Source: Symbiodinium natans (Eukaryota > Sar > Dinophyceae > Suessiales > Symbiodiniaceae). From it: 64,000 nt of DNA. The stretch spans positions 374,001 through 438,000 of the forward strand of contig CAJNDS010000924.1 of assembly GCA_905221605.1 (NCBI GenBank), in the 5' to 3' direction. A program made the position numbers and the translations under genes. The notes beneath the pieces are model-generated. The model was given only the letters and a program-made list of their open reading frames with translations, did no database searches and was not told the DNA's origin. This document shows positions 49,206 through 59,871 of the stretch, in pieces; positions within the stretch are counted from its first letter, which is position 1; the number at the start of each line of letters is the position of its first letter.

Positions 49206-49313
49206 TATAAGGATCCATGTACCTATCTGGTATACAGTTGGTCCTTAAGGGGCTTCCTACATGGTAGCTTCAGGGGCCATGTATATACTGCATAGGTACA
49301 AGGGTCCTTCGGG
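49206..49313. mobile_element. HP-B foldback
   Basis: TAAGGATCCATGTACC pairs with GGTACAAGGGTCCTTCGGG. Confidence 0.83.
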
Positions 49314-49676
49314 CTTGTGACAAGGGGCCCACAACGACTGAGGATGCCCAGTTGTGCCATGTGTTTAGATTTCAGGTTTAGGTTTTTAGGGTTTGGGATT
49401 CAGGGCTTGGGGTTCAGGGTTTAGGGAGGGCTTTGTGAGTTTGAAAAAAATTCTTGTTCCCACCCACCCAGACTTCAGTGCTTTTTGCGGCTGTTGCTCC
49501 AGAGCACAGGCATTTTGATTTCTACTCGCCCTAAATCTTGAAGAGATTTTTCTGTGGGGCCCCTAAGGGCTCAGCCTCTAAGTAGCTCCAAGTATGGAGA
49601 ATGGGGTCTTGAAAACCAAAGGTAAGTAAACGAAAGTTGTCGTCCCCTACGTGCGCACCCGGCCAGAACTGGTGCG

Positions 49677-51123
49677 ATGTCCGCGATGACGACGACAGCG
49701 ACGATCAAGAACTATGGTTGTCTGCTTCGCTCTTCCCTTAGATGGAGAGGGTGTGCATGTATCAACCTCAGGGACCCAAGAACCCAAAAATAGGGGTCAT
49801 GTACCCTATCCTATCAAGGTATATGAATCAGAAACCCTTTTGGGGGATTCATGTGGTCCCCAGAAAACTCAGCTGGTGCACAACTCTCGCAGCGGTGCGC
49901 CAGCAATTCAGTAGCCGTTCGTCCTTCACCTTTGCAAACGCACATGCAGGTTCTCACCGCCACATCCTTGGCGGTCCCACTAGATTCTTTTCCCGAAGCC
50001 CTAAACCCTATAAACCCTAAACCCTAGACCCTGCGTCTTAAACTCGGCACTGCCCAAGGCCCTTCGCCAAAGTCGATTCGGTTGACTCTCAGCCGGCGTC
50101 ACCAGCCTCCCCGGCAACACCCAGTGGCCGTCTCTTGGCCAAAAAAGGGCCTCAGAGAGCCCCAACTACCCCTCGAAAAAGGAGTAATATACTTTAAGTA
50201 TGTACCTTAGAGCGTTTTAGGGCTTAGGAGAAGAAACCTTAAATCATTTTGGATCCTATATTACTATATTGGGGCCGAGCAAAGTGCGCGGTCCAGAGCT
50301 TTGGCTCTATAGGATCTCAAGGCGTCGCGCATGCAATGCCCAGAGAGCCCAACACCCCTTGAGTCTGGGGTGTAGGGTTCAGGGTTTAGGGTTTAGGGTT
50401 TGGGGTTTAGGGTTTAGGGTTTAGGGCCGGGTTTAGGAACCTTGAAATTATAAAGGGATCCTCACTATGATTTATGGAAGAGTCCGTAATTTGTGGGTAT
50501 TGGGCTCTTTGGGGTGAATGGCCTGCTCCTGTAGTTTTGACAGCTTCAGGGCGCACATATAGACCCTAAACCCTAAACCCTAAACCCTAAACCTTAAACC
50601 TTAAACCCTAGACCCTAAGCTCTGCATAAGCTGCAGGGGACTCTACCTGGTTTAGGGTTTAGGGTTTAGGGTTTTTTCATCCTTTAGGTCGAGATTGTCA
50701 TAGGCCGAATAGGAGAGTGCGGCACCCTAACCCAGAGAGCCCTAAACCCTAAACCCTAAACCCTAAACCCGCAGAGTTGACTAAGGAATAGACCTTAACA
50801 ATTACTTAGGGCCCCTCTAGAATTTAAGGGCAAATTCCTTAATTAAAGGGAGACTTGGGCTCTTTGTGAAGTGCGGTTACCCCGAAGAGTTCCCAAGACG
50901 CCTTAGCTCAGGAATATGCATGAACAGAAAGTATACGAGTTAAGGATCCCGTTTAGGGTTTAGGGTGTAGGGTTTTTTTTAGGGTTCAGGGTTCAGGGTG
51001 AACCAAACAGGGACTCTCATTTAAGTTACGAGTTCAAGCAGGCTCCAAGAGAACAGTGCGGCGTCGGCGCCGCAGCAACGGAGAGGAAGATCCCGGGCCC
51101 AGCACCTTTGCAGGATTGACTAG
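49677..51123 (+). CDS. Multi-exon gene or two genes, unknown product
   Basis: A start at about 49677 reads MSAMTTTATIKNYG. After a degenerate HP-J (about 49771-49862) a long exon reads LSWCTTLAAVRQQFS...HILGGPTRFFSR to about 49998. Exon about 50035-50150 reads FAKVDSVDSQPASPAS. A terminal exon at about 51047-51123 (EQCGVGAAATERKIPG, TGA) lies beyond three HP-C copies, so it may be another gene. The basic, hydroxylated N-terminus could be a targeting peptide; this is a guess. Confidence 0.36.
49771..49862. mobile_element. HP-J foldback, degenerate
   Basis: GGGACCCAAGAACCC at left, GGATTCATGTGGTCCCC at right. Confidence 0.68.
50339..50514. mobile_element. HP-C foldback broken by a TTTAGGG tract
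   Basis: CCCAGAGAGCCCAACACCCC at left, GGTATTGGGCTCTTTGGGG at right; 50369-50428 is a TTTAGGG array. Confidence 0.88.
50731..50868. mobile_element. HP-C foldback broken by a CCCTAAA tract
   Basis: CCCAGAGAGC passes straight into CCCTAAA units (50740-50770); right end ACTTGGGCTCTTTGTG. Confidence 0.83.
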
Positions 51124-51311
51124 AGAGTAGGGTTTAGGGTTGAGGGCTGAGGGTTTCAGGTTCAGGGTTCAGGGTTAGGGATTTAGGGGTTTAGGGTTTA
51201 GAACCTAGGTCCCCCTGTAGTACCCCTCATTCCCACTTGTTTTGGGGGTTCCTCATTAAGACTGACTAGTAAACCGAAAGGTGCCCTTTTTATTGTGGAG
51301 TTACCGTTAAG

Positions 51312-51426
51312 CCTGATATCCCAGTGGTTCCATTTACCGTTCTTTTTTGGGGTTCCGCTCCCTTATAAAGAAACCAATCCAACAAGAGGGGTGCCCTTAT
51401 TATGATATGGTTTCTGAGCTACCAAG
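51312..51426. mobile_element. HP-E foldback
   Basis: CCCAGTGGTTCCATTTACC at left, GGTTTCTGAGCTACCAAG at right; a degenerate second copy precedes it (51209-51311). Confidence 0.83.
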
Positions 51427-52157
51427 TAAGGGGTTCATCGAGGTTCAGGTTGTCTCGGACTTAGGCGAAAAAAGGCTTAGGGGTTTAGGCACGCGGTTTA
51501 GGGGTTCGGTTATGGGAGCAGGTCTTTCTTGTGCGGGGTTTAGGGTTTAGGGTTTAGGGTTTAGGGTTTAGGGTTTAGGGTTTAGGGTTTAGGGTTTAGG
51601 GTTTAGTCGTGTCGCCAAGCTCCCAAGAGTCAGAGTCTCCGAAGCTGTGGGTTGAGGATTTGTCGTTTCGGGTCATAGCAAACTTGAGGAAGGGATCCTT
51701 CAGGTTGCCTTGGTGCTTTAGACTTGAGGGCAACCCTAAACCCTAAACCCTAAACCCTAAACCCCAAACCCCGTCGAAACCGTCAGGGGTGGGGCCTTGA
51801 CTTGATAGTGGCGTGTGACCGCCCTTCGTATCAGCGAGGCTTTAGCTTGAAGGGGTTTACCTCTTTGGTTCCGGTAGTAAACTAAACCCTGTAGACCCAA
51901 AAAAAATTTAAAGGCATTTCTTCCAGCTGTCTTCGGATCATGGACAGACTGTTCCCTGCGATGTGCCCGTATCAGCAGGGCGGGCGGCAAAAAGCCCAAA
52001 AAGGAACTACATCAGAGCCTCCCAGGAAGTGTTTATTTCGCCCGAAACCCTAAACCCTAAACCCTAAATCCTAAGAAACGCTTAACCCCAATTCCCTGTT
52101 TACTCCCAGGCAAGCCTGTGGAGCACACCGTGCCGCCCCGCGGATGCAGAGAAGCAC
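51427..52157 (+). CDS. Multi-exon gene, unknown product
   Basis: Exons on + between HP-E and HP-C copies: 51427 to about 51540 (GFIEVQVVSDLGEKR), 51613-51733 (SSQESESPKLWVEDLS), about 51929-52042 (SSDHGQTVPCDVPVS) and about 52110-52157 (KPVEHTVPPRG). They are divided by TTTAGGG or CCCTAAA tracts and have AG acceptors. The minus strand of 51757-51999 is also open. No domain recognised. Confidence 0.42.
51538..51605. repeat. TTTAGGG array
   Basis: Nearly ten units between two coding-like exons. Confidence 0.95.
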
Positions 52158-52338
52158 CTAAACCCTTTAATGAAGGAAGAGACCTTAAATCATGTTAAGG
52201 GGTCCTTATGAACAAGGCGTCCTTGTCAATATGATTTAAGGTAGATTCCTTGTCTAAGAGTAGGGATCCTTAACATGATGTAGGTCTATTCCTTAGTTTA
52301 GGTTTTTTTTTTTGGGGGGGGGGGGGGGCTGTTTGGGC
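52157..52338. mobile_element. HP-C-like foldback with repeated inner segments
   Basis: AGACCTTAAATCATGTTAAGG, ATGATTTAAGGTAGATTCC and GATCCTTAACATGATG show two or three inner copies; a G-run sits in the right arm. Confidence 0.6.
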
Positions 52339-52424
52339 ACCGGCCGGAGCCCTTTGCTGACTTTAGGCTTTGCCTGGTTTTGATGTCTTATGGGTTTAGG
52401 GTTTAGGGTTTAGGGTTTAGGGTG

Positions 52425-52735
52425 AAAAAACGGAAACCAAGCACTTGGGTCCAAATCCACACGCTTGCCTGTGAGCTAAGCACACAAGGTGCTTCTTGAC
52501 CTTGTACAACGGCCCTAAACCCCTAAACTTGGGATGTTCTACTAGAATCCCTAATAAGCACTGTATAAAGGGGGAGCATCCCAATACAACGACCTAGCCC
52601 CTTTGAAGAGTAAACCCTAAGCCGCCTAAGCTCCTTGCAGCATCGCACCCCAATCCGGCACTCCAGGAGAGTTCCCCAACTGATTGTCCCACATGCCTGT
52701 CCACATGCCTTGGAGCACCCGTGTCGGACAGTCAA
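52425..52735 (-). CDS. Two exons around a short HP-G intron, unknown product
   Basis: Minus-strand ATG at 52735 opens exon 52735-52594 (MTVRHGCSKACGQACG...RVYSSKGL). Removing 52593-52501 as a GT-AG intron keeps the frame (QEAPCVLSSQASVWIWT) to about 52425. The intron is a 57-bp HP-G copy plus a CCCTAAA stub. TACAACG is repeated at 52505-52511 and 52585-52591. Cysteine-rich; family unknown. Confidence 0.45.
52528..52584 (-). mobile_element. HP-G foldback, internally deleted (57 bp)
   Basis: CTTGGGATGTTC at left, GGGGGAGCATCCCAA at right; lies in a minus-strand GT-AG intron. Confidence 0.85.
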
Positions 52736-52989
52736 GAGAGAGAGTGAGAGAGAGCGGTAGAAAAACCAAAAATGGGTATATGGGATCAGGACTCGCCCCC
52801 TGTGGCTTGTGGGGTTGGGGTTAGGGTTTAGGGTTTCAAGGTTTTAGGTTTCGGGCTTAGGGTTCAGGGTGGGTTGGGGGCGTTGGGGTTAGGGTTTGGG
52901 GTTTGAAGGTTTTGGGTGTAAGGTTTAGGGTCCAACCCCCCCCCCCCCCCGCCTCGCCTGGTGTGCGGTACTCAAGAACATGAAACATA

Positions 52990-53265
52990 AAATAAATATC
53001 ATATATATATACATATATATATATATATGTTTTTTTTTGGGGGGGGCCCAGGTTTAAGAAGGGCACACGGGTTGCACACCCGCGAAACATACCCCGTAAC
53101 ATACCCCCGAAATTGCGGGTAAGGTAGCTCAGGATGCCGCGAAGCATACCCGAAACATACCCGCGAAACATACCCCGACCCCAACACCTGTCGCGCGCCT
53201 CCCCATTAAAATACAAACCCATATCTGTGTATATATCTATATATATATATCAATATATAAATCCT
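52990..53265. repeat. AT microsatellites around a tandem GAAACATACCC repeat
   Basis: (AT)n at 52998-53028 and 53228-53262. Between them (C)GCGAAACATACCC is repeated at least five times (about 53083-53180) with one AGGTAGCTCAGGATGCC break. Confidence 0.85.
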
Positions 53266-53658
53266 CAGCCTCCCAATAGTACGGCTTTCGAGTGTAGTAC
53301 ATGATGGTATGTGGCGATCATGGGCAATTCACTATGAGGGGTGGTACTAGCGGGAGTGGATCATCCCAGGCCAACGCAGCTTCCTGGCTCAGTTGCGGCT
53401 GGGATGCACTGGAGTTACGGCACCCCACCCTAATACAGGGGTCGGAAGAATTACAAATAGTATTCCCGTATGGTCCGTTTGTATTTACACTAAAACACCG
53501 TCCAAAACCCTATTCTAATCATTAAGGCCCCTGAAATATGCACCAATGCAAACAATGCAGGTCTCTACTTTTTTGGCCTGGCATGTGACTCGTCTGTGGG
53601 TGCGTGGGCCCCTCTTCTGTTTAAGATGTAGGATTAAGGGCGCGTCTTGTTCTTGCAG

Positions 53659-53775
53659 GTGGGCACTGGCATTAAAGTTGGCAGTGAGAAAGTTGCGGCC
53701 CCGTGTGGCCGTGCCTGTTGGGGCACTTGCAAGGTCACAATTGCAGACATTGGACTCCCGATGCTCGGCAGAGAA
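53659..53775 (+). CDS. Internal exon, unknown gene
   Basis: After a textbook acceptor (CTTGTTCTTGCAG) the frame reads VGTGIKVGSEKVAAP...GTCKVTIADIGLPM until a CCCTAAA stub. Two other frames here are also open, including a 78-codon ORF from 53546. No domain recognised. Confidence 0.35.
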
Positions 53776-53982
53776 ACCCTAAACCCGAAATCCGAAACCT
53801 CAAACTTTACTGTAGACCACAAAAGGGCTGATAAGGAAGACCCTACGTCATAAGCCTAAGGGTTCATATGTACCATACAGGGGTATTTTTATCTGGGCCC
53901 CAGTATAGATGAAGCCCTGTGAAGCCCAAGTATATGTAAGGGTCGCGCCCATACTTGAATCTTGAGTGTGAGTCCGGTTTGT

Positions 53983-54034
53983 CCCTAAACCCTAAACCCT
54001 AAACCCTAAACCCTAAACCCTAAACCCTAAACCA
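53983..54034. repeat. CCCTAAA array
   Basis: Seven units. Confidence 0.94.
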
Positions 54035-54366
54035 CCGGATATACACTTAAAGAGTGTTCTATATATGGTGGCCCCAATCTCTGAACCTGCCTACCAAAAG
54101 CAGGGCAACCAAGACCCTAAACCCTAATTCCTAAACCCTAAGCCCACTTCAGTTGTTCACTGTTCCCAGGCCTTTCCCTCATGTCACCCTAGTCCGCTGC
54201 GCAATCCTGCAACTGCGAGAGGGCTTAAGGGAATAGGGTTTAGGGTTTAGGGTTTGGGGTTTACGGTTTAGGGTTTAGGGTTTGGGGTTTACGGTTTAGG
54301 CCTGTTGTACCCTTATTCCTCCTGTTCAGGGTTTTGCAGCACTTTGTCGCCATTTTGTTTTGTAGG

Positions 54367-54474
54367 GCTAGGGTCGAGCAGGCCCACATTCCCTTTGTTT
54401 AGGGTTTAGGTTCCCATACAAGCGCCTTAAAACCAAAATCGGTACCCTTTTTGCTCCTAAGTTGCTCTTGGGGG
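54367..54474. mobile_element. HP-F foldback
   Basis: CTAGGGTCGAGCAGGCCC at left, CCTAAGTTGCTCTTGGGGG at right. Confidence 0.78.
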
Positions 54475-54566
54475 CACCCTAAACCCCAAATCACAAACCT
54501 CAAACCCCAAACCCTATACCTCAAACCCCAAATCCCAAACCCTAAACCCTAAACCCTTGTTATCCC

Positions 54567-54651
54567 TGGTTCATGGTACTTATTAACCCATTATGACTGT
54601 ACTTAAAACGTACAGTTATATAATTGCTAATAAGTACCATGAAGCTCCAAG
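54567..54651. mobile_element. HP-A foldback, internally deleted (85 bp)
   Basis: TGGTTCATGGTACTTATTAAC pairs with GCTAATAAGTACCATGAAGC. Confidence 0.87.
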
Positions 54652-54689
54652 AACCCTAAACCCCAAACCCTGAACCCTAAACCCTGAAC

Positions 54690-55123
54690 CCTTGTCATTT
54701 TGAGGTCACTCATGCATTTGTAGTTCCTGCGCAGTGCTCCACAAGGTGTGGCAGGGTCCCAACGCTGCCTAAACCCTAAGCCCTAAGCCCTAAACCCTAA
54801 ACCCTGAACAGCAAGGTGCGGTAGCGCCAGGCCTCCTCCCATCGCTGCGCCCCCGCTCATACAGGGGGTTCAAGGCCCAGCCGCGGCCTCGGATTTGCGA
54901 GAAAAAGACCCGAAGAGATCAACAGGGTTTATAGTTTAGGGTTTAGGGTTTAGGGACTACCCCTAATTAAGGAAGATCCCGTATCTCGGGATCTTGAATA
55001 TGATTCAAGGTATATATTCCTGATTGAAGAGGGTGTTGGACTCCTTGGGTAGTGTATTCTACTGCTGTCGTGCAGTTCAAGGAAGGGCACTTGGAAATTT
55101 CACATGGCCGTTGTGGGGTGTGA
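54690..55123 (+). CDS. Three 3' exons, unknown product
   Basis: Exons about 54690-54770 (FEVTHAFVVPAQCST), 54812-54925 (GAVAPGLLPSLRPRSY...EKKTRRDQQ) and 55076-55123 (FKEGHLEISHGRCGV, TGA). CCCTAAA repeats and an HP-C copy form the introns, and the last two exons follow CAG acceptors. Basic protein C-terminus of unknown family. Confidence 0.43.
54956..55050. mobile_element. HP-C foldback, left end lost
   Basis: ACCCCTAATTAAGGAAG at left, GAGGGTGTTGGACTCCTTGGG at right. Confidence 0.72.
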
Positions 55124-55210
55124 AAGGATCAGGTTTCGGAAGCCCGACAGTTCTAATTCGCTAGGGTTTAGGGTTTAGGTTTTAGGGTTAACCCCATACC
55201 TAAACCCTTC

Positions 55211-55540
55211 ATGACCGGCCCCAGAACAGACAAATCGAAGATGAAGTTTCGTGACAAGTCCAAGGCCTGTTTGCTGAGGGCCTTCACAAGCCTCCGCTTC
55301 CTAGGTTTAGGGTTTAGGGTTTAGGGTGAGCCCTTCACAGGGTTTGGGGGCCCGGCCAACCAGGCTGACACGACCTGGGGGCCTTGCAAGGGAGCGAGAG
55401 ACCTCACCCTAGATCTTCAGAGCCCCCAGATTTTGTGGTTTAGGGTTTAGGGTAGAACCCCATCATTTGCTTTCGGTTGTGTTTTAGAGGCTCTAATATT
55501 CGGCCTTGGACAGTGGAGCCTTAGCGTGTCTATTTCGTAC
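55211..55540 (+). CDS. Short gene with TTTAGGG introns, unknown product
   Basis: ATG at 55211 opens exon 55211-55304 (MTGPRTDKSKMKFRD...FTSLRFL), closed by a GTTTAG donor. Exon 2 starts at 55341 after TTCACAG in matching phase (GFGGPANQADTTWG). At 55435-55455 a 21-nt TTTAGGG stretch with GT and AG ends interrupts it. Removing it gives PSFAFGCVLEALIFGLG, a hydrophobic stretch that could be a membrane segment. The frame fades into a C-run at 55548. Family unknown. Confidence 0.5.
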
Positions 55541-55867
55541 CAGCACCCCCCCCCCCCCCCCCGCAAACGGGATGGTGGCCTTCCTTCCAAGGTTTCGGGA
55601 CTTTAGGGTCTAGGGTTCACACCCTTCAAACCCCTCACTCAACCTACTTGATCCCTGAGCCCAGTAACATGTAGGGTTCATATGCAATGAGAGATAATAC
55701 TCCCTACATTGCCCTTTTTAAGGAGTTATTTGTTTTTTTAATTTTTCTTTTTTTTGAGGGGAGGGGGGGGGTAGGGGTTATTAGGGGAAGAGTAGTATGG
55801 TGTTTTTGGAGGAGGTTCGGACGTCAGCTCATGTCCTACTCCAGGCCCGTGTGATGTAGGTTAGCAG

Positions 55868-56016
55868 GGGTTTAGGGTTTATAGGGTTTAGGGCTAGGGT
55901 TTAGGGTTTAGGGTTTAGGGTTTAGGGTTTAGGGTTTAGGGTTTAGGGTTTAGGGTTTAGGGTTTAGGGTTTAGGGTTTAGGGTTTAGGGTTTAGGGTTT
56001 AGGGTTTAGGGTTTAG
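55868..56016. repeat. Long TTTAGGG array
   Basis: About twenty units, near-perfect. Confidence 0.97.
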
Positions 56017-56102
56017 TACCAAGAGAACATGAGCTCCGCACCTCTCTGAGGTGGTTGAACTTCCGCCATGGCAAGGCCGCTGTCCGGCTTAGGGTAGGGT
56101 GT

Positions 56103-56343
56103 ACTTGGAGGGTCAGGGGACTTAGCCTTAGTAGTAGAGTAGGTAACCTTTAACCTTTTTGGGTTAATATATTCCCCTTAAAATCCCAAAGGTTAACCTT
56201 TGAAACCCCTAGGTACTGGACAACTAAGTAGCAAGTAGACAGTAAGTAGACTTAATAAGTGCCCTAAAAGGGACCCTAATTGGAGTTATCCTACTTGCAA
56301 CTCTACTCGATAACTACTTGCTAAGTCCTCCGACCCTCCAAGT
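56103..56343. mobile_element. Long HP-A-like foldback (241 bp)
   Basis: ACTTGGAGGGTCAGGGGACT pairs with AAGTCCTCCGACCCTCCAAGT; the inner sequence differs from other HP-A copies and is itself palindromic. Confidence 0.87.
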
Positions 56344-56344
56344 A

Positions 56345-56534
56345 TAGGACCCACAGTAGTTCCTCTTTTTTTCAGGATTTAGGGTTTAGGGTTTAGGGTT
56401 TACGGTTTAGGGTTTAGGGCTACCAGGACCCGCAGTAGGCCCTTTCCCCCTTTTTTTGAGGTTTGGGTTCCCTTATAAGCCCCTTTAAACCGATAAGGGC
56501 ACCCTTGTTATTCCTAGGTTCCTCTTGGGTCCAG
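56345..56534. mobile_element. Composite HP-F: stub, TTTAGGG tract, full copy
   Basis: TAGGACCCACAGTAG stub, TTTAGGG tract (56376-56420), then CCAGGACCCGCAGTAGGCCC to CTCTTGGGTCCAGG. Same order as 44285-44475. Confidence 0.88.
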
Positions 56535-56589
56535 GTGCATAGGCTGCATCGGGTTTTAGGGTTCGGGCTTCCTTGCTGAACATCTTCAG

Positions 56590-56768
56590 ACGAGGAGTGC
56601 ATGCTTCAGAAGCGCCTCCGAGACATCCTTGAGATGGGATCTGGGTTTGTAGCTTCTCGATGTACCCGGAGAACTTGGACCCGCCAGCAGAGCCTGAGTA
56701 GCTGTTTCATGAACATCCCGAAGCCCAGAGCTTTCAAACAACCCAAGCGAGCGACCATGGGTAGTTAA
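56590..56768 (+). CDS. Terminal exon, unknown gene
   Basis: After HP-F and the acceptor CATCTTCAG the frame is open for 59 codons (EECMLQKRLRDILEMG...FKQPKRATMGS) to a TAA. Basic C-terminus. Upstream exons were not located; the minus-strand reading MAEVQPPQRGAELMF near 56075-56020 belongs to another gene, if real. Confidence 0.43.
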
Positions 56769-56846
56769 TTAATCCTAACTGCTAAACCCAGTTCCTCCAA
56801 GCCTCACGTCTCAGGCTCTACAAGCCTTAAACTCTAAGTCTCTACT

Positions 56847-56988
56847 ACTTAGAGGTTCATGGTACTTTTTAACCAATTGTAACTGTACTTTTAACCCGCG
56901 TATAAGCCCCTTAAGTGCCCGAATATGGTTATGAGTACAATTATAAGTACGGTCATAATCGCTCAATAAGTACCATGAACCTCCAAGT
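56847..56988. mobile_element. HP-A foldback
   Basis: ACTTAGAGGTTCATGG to CCATGAACCTCCAAGT. Confidence 0.92.
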
Positions 56989-57028
56989 ACGCGCCGCGCC
57001 AATCGAGAACACGTCGCTGTCCTAGGGT

Positions 57029-57210
57029 CCTAGCCCGGTGGTACCCTTTGCCCCCTTTTTTTTCTTTTAAGTTATAGTTCTAGGGTAACGAATCCCAAAA
57101 AGGGTACCCTTGTTATAATAAGGTTAGCCGCTTTTTTGGCTTTTTAGTTCTACGGTAGCTAATCCCCCAAAAGGGTACCCTTATTATGAAAAGGTTCCCG
57201 GGCCACCAAG
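57029..57210. mobile_element. HP-E foldback with duplicated core
   Basis: CTAGCCCGGTGGTACCC at left, GGTTCCCGGGCCACCAAG at right; a segment ending AAAAGGGTACCCTTRTTAT occurs twice. Confidence 0.83.
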
Positions 57211-57372
57211 CCATCGACTCCAAGCCACTGCTTTGGAAGGTTCCCGACTTCGTACCCTGTGGTGTGGCTTGTGCATGCCTTATGCCCCTAATCCAGAATA
57301 CCTGCAACTCCATCCCCCTGTCCCTCAGCCGCACTCTGTCATGGAGCAGTCCCACTGGACCCTCATCCCCCG
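57211..57372 (+). CDS. Exon after a duplicated HP-E intron, unknown gene
   Basis: Directly after the HP-E end CCACCAAG the frame reads IDSKPLLWKVPDFVPC...LSLSRTLSW to a CCCTAAA tract. A second frame is also open, so the phase is uncertain. A short coding-like stretch at about 57445-57495 (MSTSPMEQPRPDRA) may continue or start a gene. Confidence 0.35.
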
Positions 57373-57491
57373 CCACACCCTAAACCCTAAACCCCAAACC
57401 CTAAACCCTAAACCCACAGAAGCTCCTGTGAAGGCATTATGAGCACCTCGCCCATGGAGCAGCCTAGGCCCGACAGAGCTGCTTTCCATCT

Positions 57492-57613
57492 CAGGGTAGT
57501 TTCATGGGCCGTTTAGGGTGTAGGGTTTAGGGTTTAGGGTTTAGGAGGCCCTGAATTTGTAGAAGGGGTATATATGGGGTGCCCATGTCAGGGCCTATAC
57601 TAGACTACCATAA
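57492..57613. mobile_element. HP-I foldback with TTTAGGG insert
   Basis: CTCAGGGTAGTTTCATGGGCC at left, ATACTAGACTACCATAAG at right; 57511-57545 is TTTAGGG. Confidence 0.68.
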
Positions 57614-57804
57614 GATTCGGGCTCTGCGAACTCTTCAAGGGGCTTTCACGGGGTTGGGGGATGAGGATGGATTAGGGGTTCAGGGGCTTAGGGTCCAGGT
57701 TTTAGGGCATAAGGGAGAACCCGGCAACCCGGCAGACAGAAAGGGAGTAAGGGTTTAGGATCATAGGGAGTTGGGAGGACTGCTAAAAAAAGTTTTGAGT
57801 TTAG

Positions 57805-57927
57805 GAGGCTTCCACCGAAATCGTGGCCCACGGACTCAACGTTAATGACATATGGGTTTCCCAGGTTGGGTGCGGGGTCAAGTTTTTCGGTGTTGCGTCC
57901 ACTTTGGACTCACGAAGCAGCAGCTGA
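57805..57927 (+). CDS. Terminal exon, unknown gene
   Basis: After TTTAG the frame reads EASTEIVAHGLNVND...KFFGVASTLDSRSSS to TGA at 57927 (41 codons). Another frame is open to a TAG near 57995. The first is preferred for its acceptor and balanced composition. Confidence 0.38.
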   Translation, partial: EASTEIVAHGLNVNDIWVSQVGCGVKFFGVASTLDSRSSS

Positions 57928-58158
57928 TGTCCGCAGGGCGCAGCAGATCTACTTGCCGCCCGGTGCATTGGGAAGCTTGGCCGGACAGAGCATGTAGGAA
58001 TGTAACAGTGGGGGGAGCTAGACCACAAGGGCCCTCGGTGTGAGGTTAGGCCAAAAGTTAGGTTGCCTATTGCAATGAGGCTTTTCTGTTCCTATTCCTG
58101 TTGGGCTTCAGGGTTCCGATTCCTATTTCCAGTCCTTCGCCCCAATGGGCTTGAGCTT

Positions 58159-58259
58159 ACTTGGAGGTTTATGGTACTTATTTGCCAATTATAACTGTAC
58201 TTATCACCCACTTACAAGCCCCTTAACTGCCCTAATATAAGTACCAGGAACCTCCAAGT
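58159..58259. mobile_element. HP-A foldback, right arm shortened
   Basis: ACTTGGAGGTTTATGGTACT at left, AAGTACCAGGAACCTCCAAGT at right. Confidence 0.88.
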
Positions 58260-58310
58260 AGGGCTTAGGATTTATGGTTTAGGGTGTTCTCTCTGGGGGT
58301 TAAGTCCACC

Positions 58311-58985
58311 ATGTCGAACAAGAATTGTTTTTCCTGTGCAAGTCCTAAACCCTAAACCTATTTACATTCTTGGGCTTCATCTTTCTTGCGGTTGTAATGA
58401 CTTGGCTTTGCTTGCAAACCAATGGCAGGCTGTCGGGTTTAGGGTTTACTGGCTGGTTCCCTGACTGGCTTTAGGGTTAAGGGTTTAGGTTTAGGTTTAG
58501 GGTTTCGGGTTTAGGGTTTAGGGTTCAGGGTTTAGGGGCTGGTTCTTAGTAGGGAATGAGGGAATGAGGGCCCTACAGAATCACTTAAGGGTATACATGC
58601 AGCCCTACTTCCCTCATTCCCTACTAAGATCCAGGGGGTTCAGGGCCAGGCTTAGGTCTTATTTAGGGTTCAGGGTTTGGGGTTTAGGGTTTAGGGTTTA
58701 GGGTTTAGGGTTTAGGGTTTAGTCTTTAGCAGAGCACCTCTAGATCGGGAAGCCGCTTCGGCCCCCGCAGCCAGGCGACTGACCCAAACTTACACCCTGA
58801 AACTTAGCCCAGGTGCACCCAGCTTTGTAAGCAGAAGCCAGAAGAAACTGAAATCTGCAAAACGTGGTACACGCACACACTCATTATCGCACATTCCGCG
58901 TGTTGGAGGATATACAGGTTATTGCAGGACGGCGTTTTGCAAGATTCGTACCTTCACAGCCCCCAAAACCTGTTCTTGTTTGTAG
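58311..58985 (+). CDS. Small membrane protein gene, unknown family
   Basis: ATG at 58311 begins MSNKNCFSCAS. About 58362-58433 encodes FLGFIFLAVVMTWLC, a clear membrane helix. The last exon 58731-58985 is open for 85 codons to TAG without an ATG (REAASAPAARRLTQ...RVGGYTGYCRTAF). HP-H and TTTAGGG tracts lie between. The link between the first two exons and the last is inferred from order and strand. Confidence 0.45.
58541..58630. mobile_element. HP-H foldback
   Basis: TTCTTAGTAGGGAATGAGGG pairs with CCCTCATTCCCTACTAAGA. Confidence 0.9.
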
Positions 58986-59362
58986 GAGAACCCTAAACCC
59001 TGAACCCTAAACAAGGACCCTGGTGCAGACGATTGCCCGGAACGGCTAAACCCCGAACTCCAGGGCGAGTGCCCGCGATTTCCCGAACTGTATGTACTGG
59101 CTGCTCTTGGCCTTCGGGTTCAAGGGTTACGGCTACGGTTAAGGGGTTTAGCGTTTCAGGCCTAGCCTAAACCCTACAGCCCCAGCCCTAAACCCCACAC
59201 CCTGAACCCAAAATGCCAAACCCAATTCAGGGTTTAAGGCCAAAAGGGTGTCGGCTGACTTCCCATGCGCCTTGCAGAGAGGTGCAGCACCTGCCGCGTG
59301 CGGCTCTCCAATGAACGGGGGCCCTTTGCTCAGTAAATGGGTTCCGAAGCATCTTTTTAAGT

Positions 59363-59455
59363 ATATTTTGACATATATATATATATACACATGTACATTT
59401 ATGTTTATTGTTTTACTTATATTTTTGTGTATATATATATATATACATATTATGT
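59363..59455. repeat. AT microsatellites
   Basis: Two (AT)n runs with ATAC ends. Confidence 0.9.
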
Positions 59456-59629
59456 CACGTATTCTTCATCATGCTTTACGATACAGTACAGATATTTGTG
59501 TTTACATCCATGTCAAGCTTAGCCAGGGTTTTCGGCTTTAGGGTTCCTTGGGGGGTTAGGGTTTAGGGTTTAGGGTTTAGGGTTTAGGTGATCCGCGGCC
59601 TCTGTGGAGGTTTCAGCTTTCAGTTAGCA

Positions 59630-59733
59630 TGGGCCCTTAGAAGGGGACCCCTTATTATATACCACATACTGCAGAACCCTTTAAGGAAGGTAAGGGACCA
59701 TGTTAGGGGCTCATGAAACTACCCTAAACCCGA
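59630..59733. mobile_element. HP-I foldback, left end degenerate
   Basis: Right arm GGGACCATGTTAGGGGCTCATGAAACTACCCT is clear; left is GGGCCCTTAGAAGG. Confidence 0.55.
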
Positions 59734-59871
59734 CACCCTGAACCCTTAAACTGATTCGCAGATGGAGCCCACCTCCGATGCCGGGCAAGAGAATTGAGGG
59801 TTCAGTCCATCCCTCTCTGCTTCTTGTGCCCAATATCCCGTCAGGGATCGTCCTTAAATAATATATTAGGG

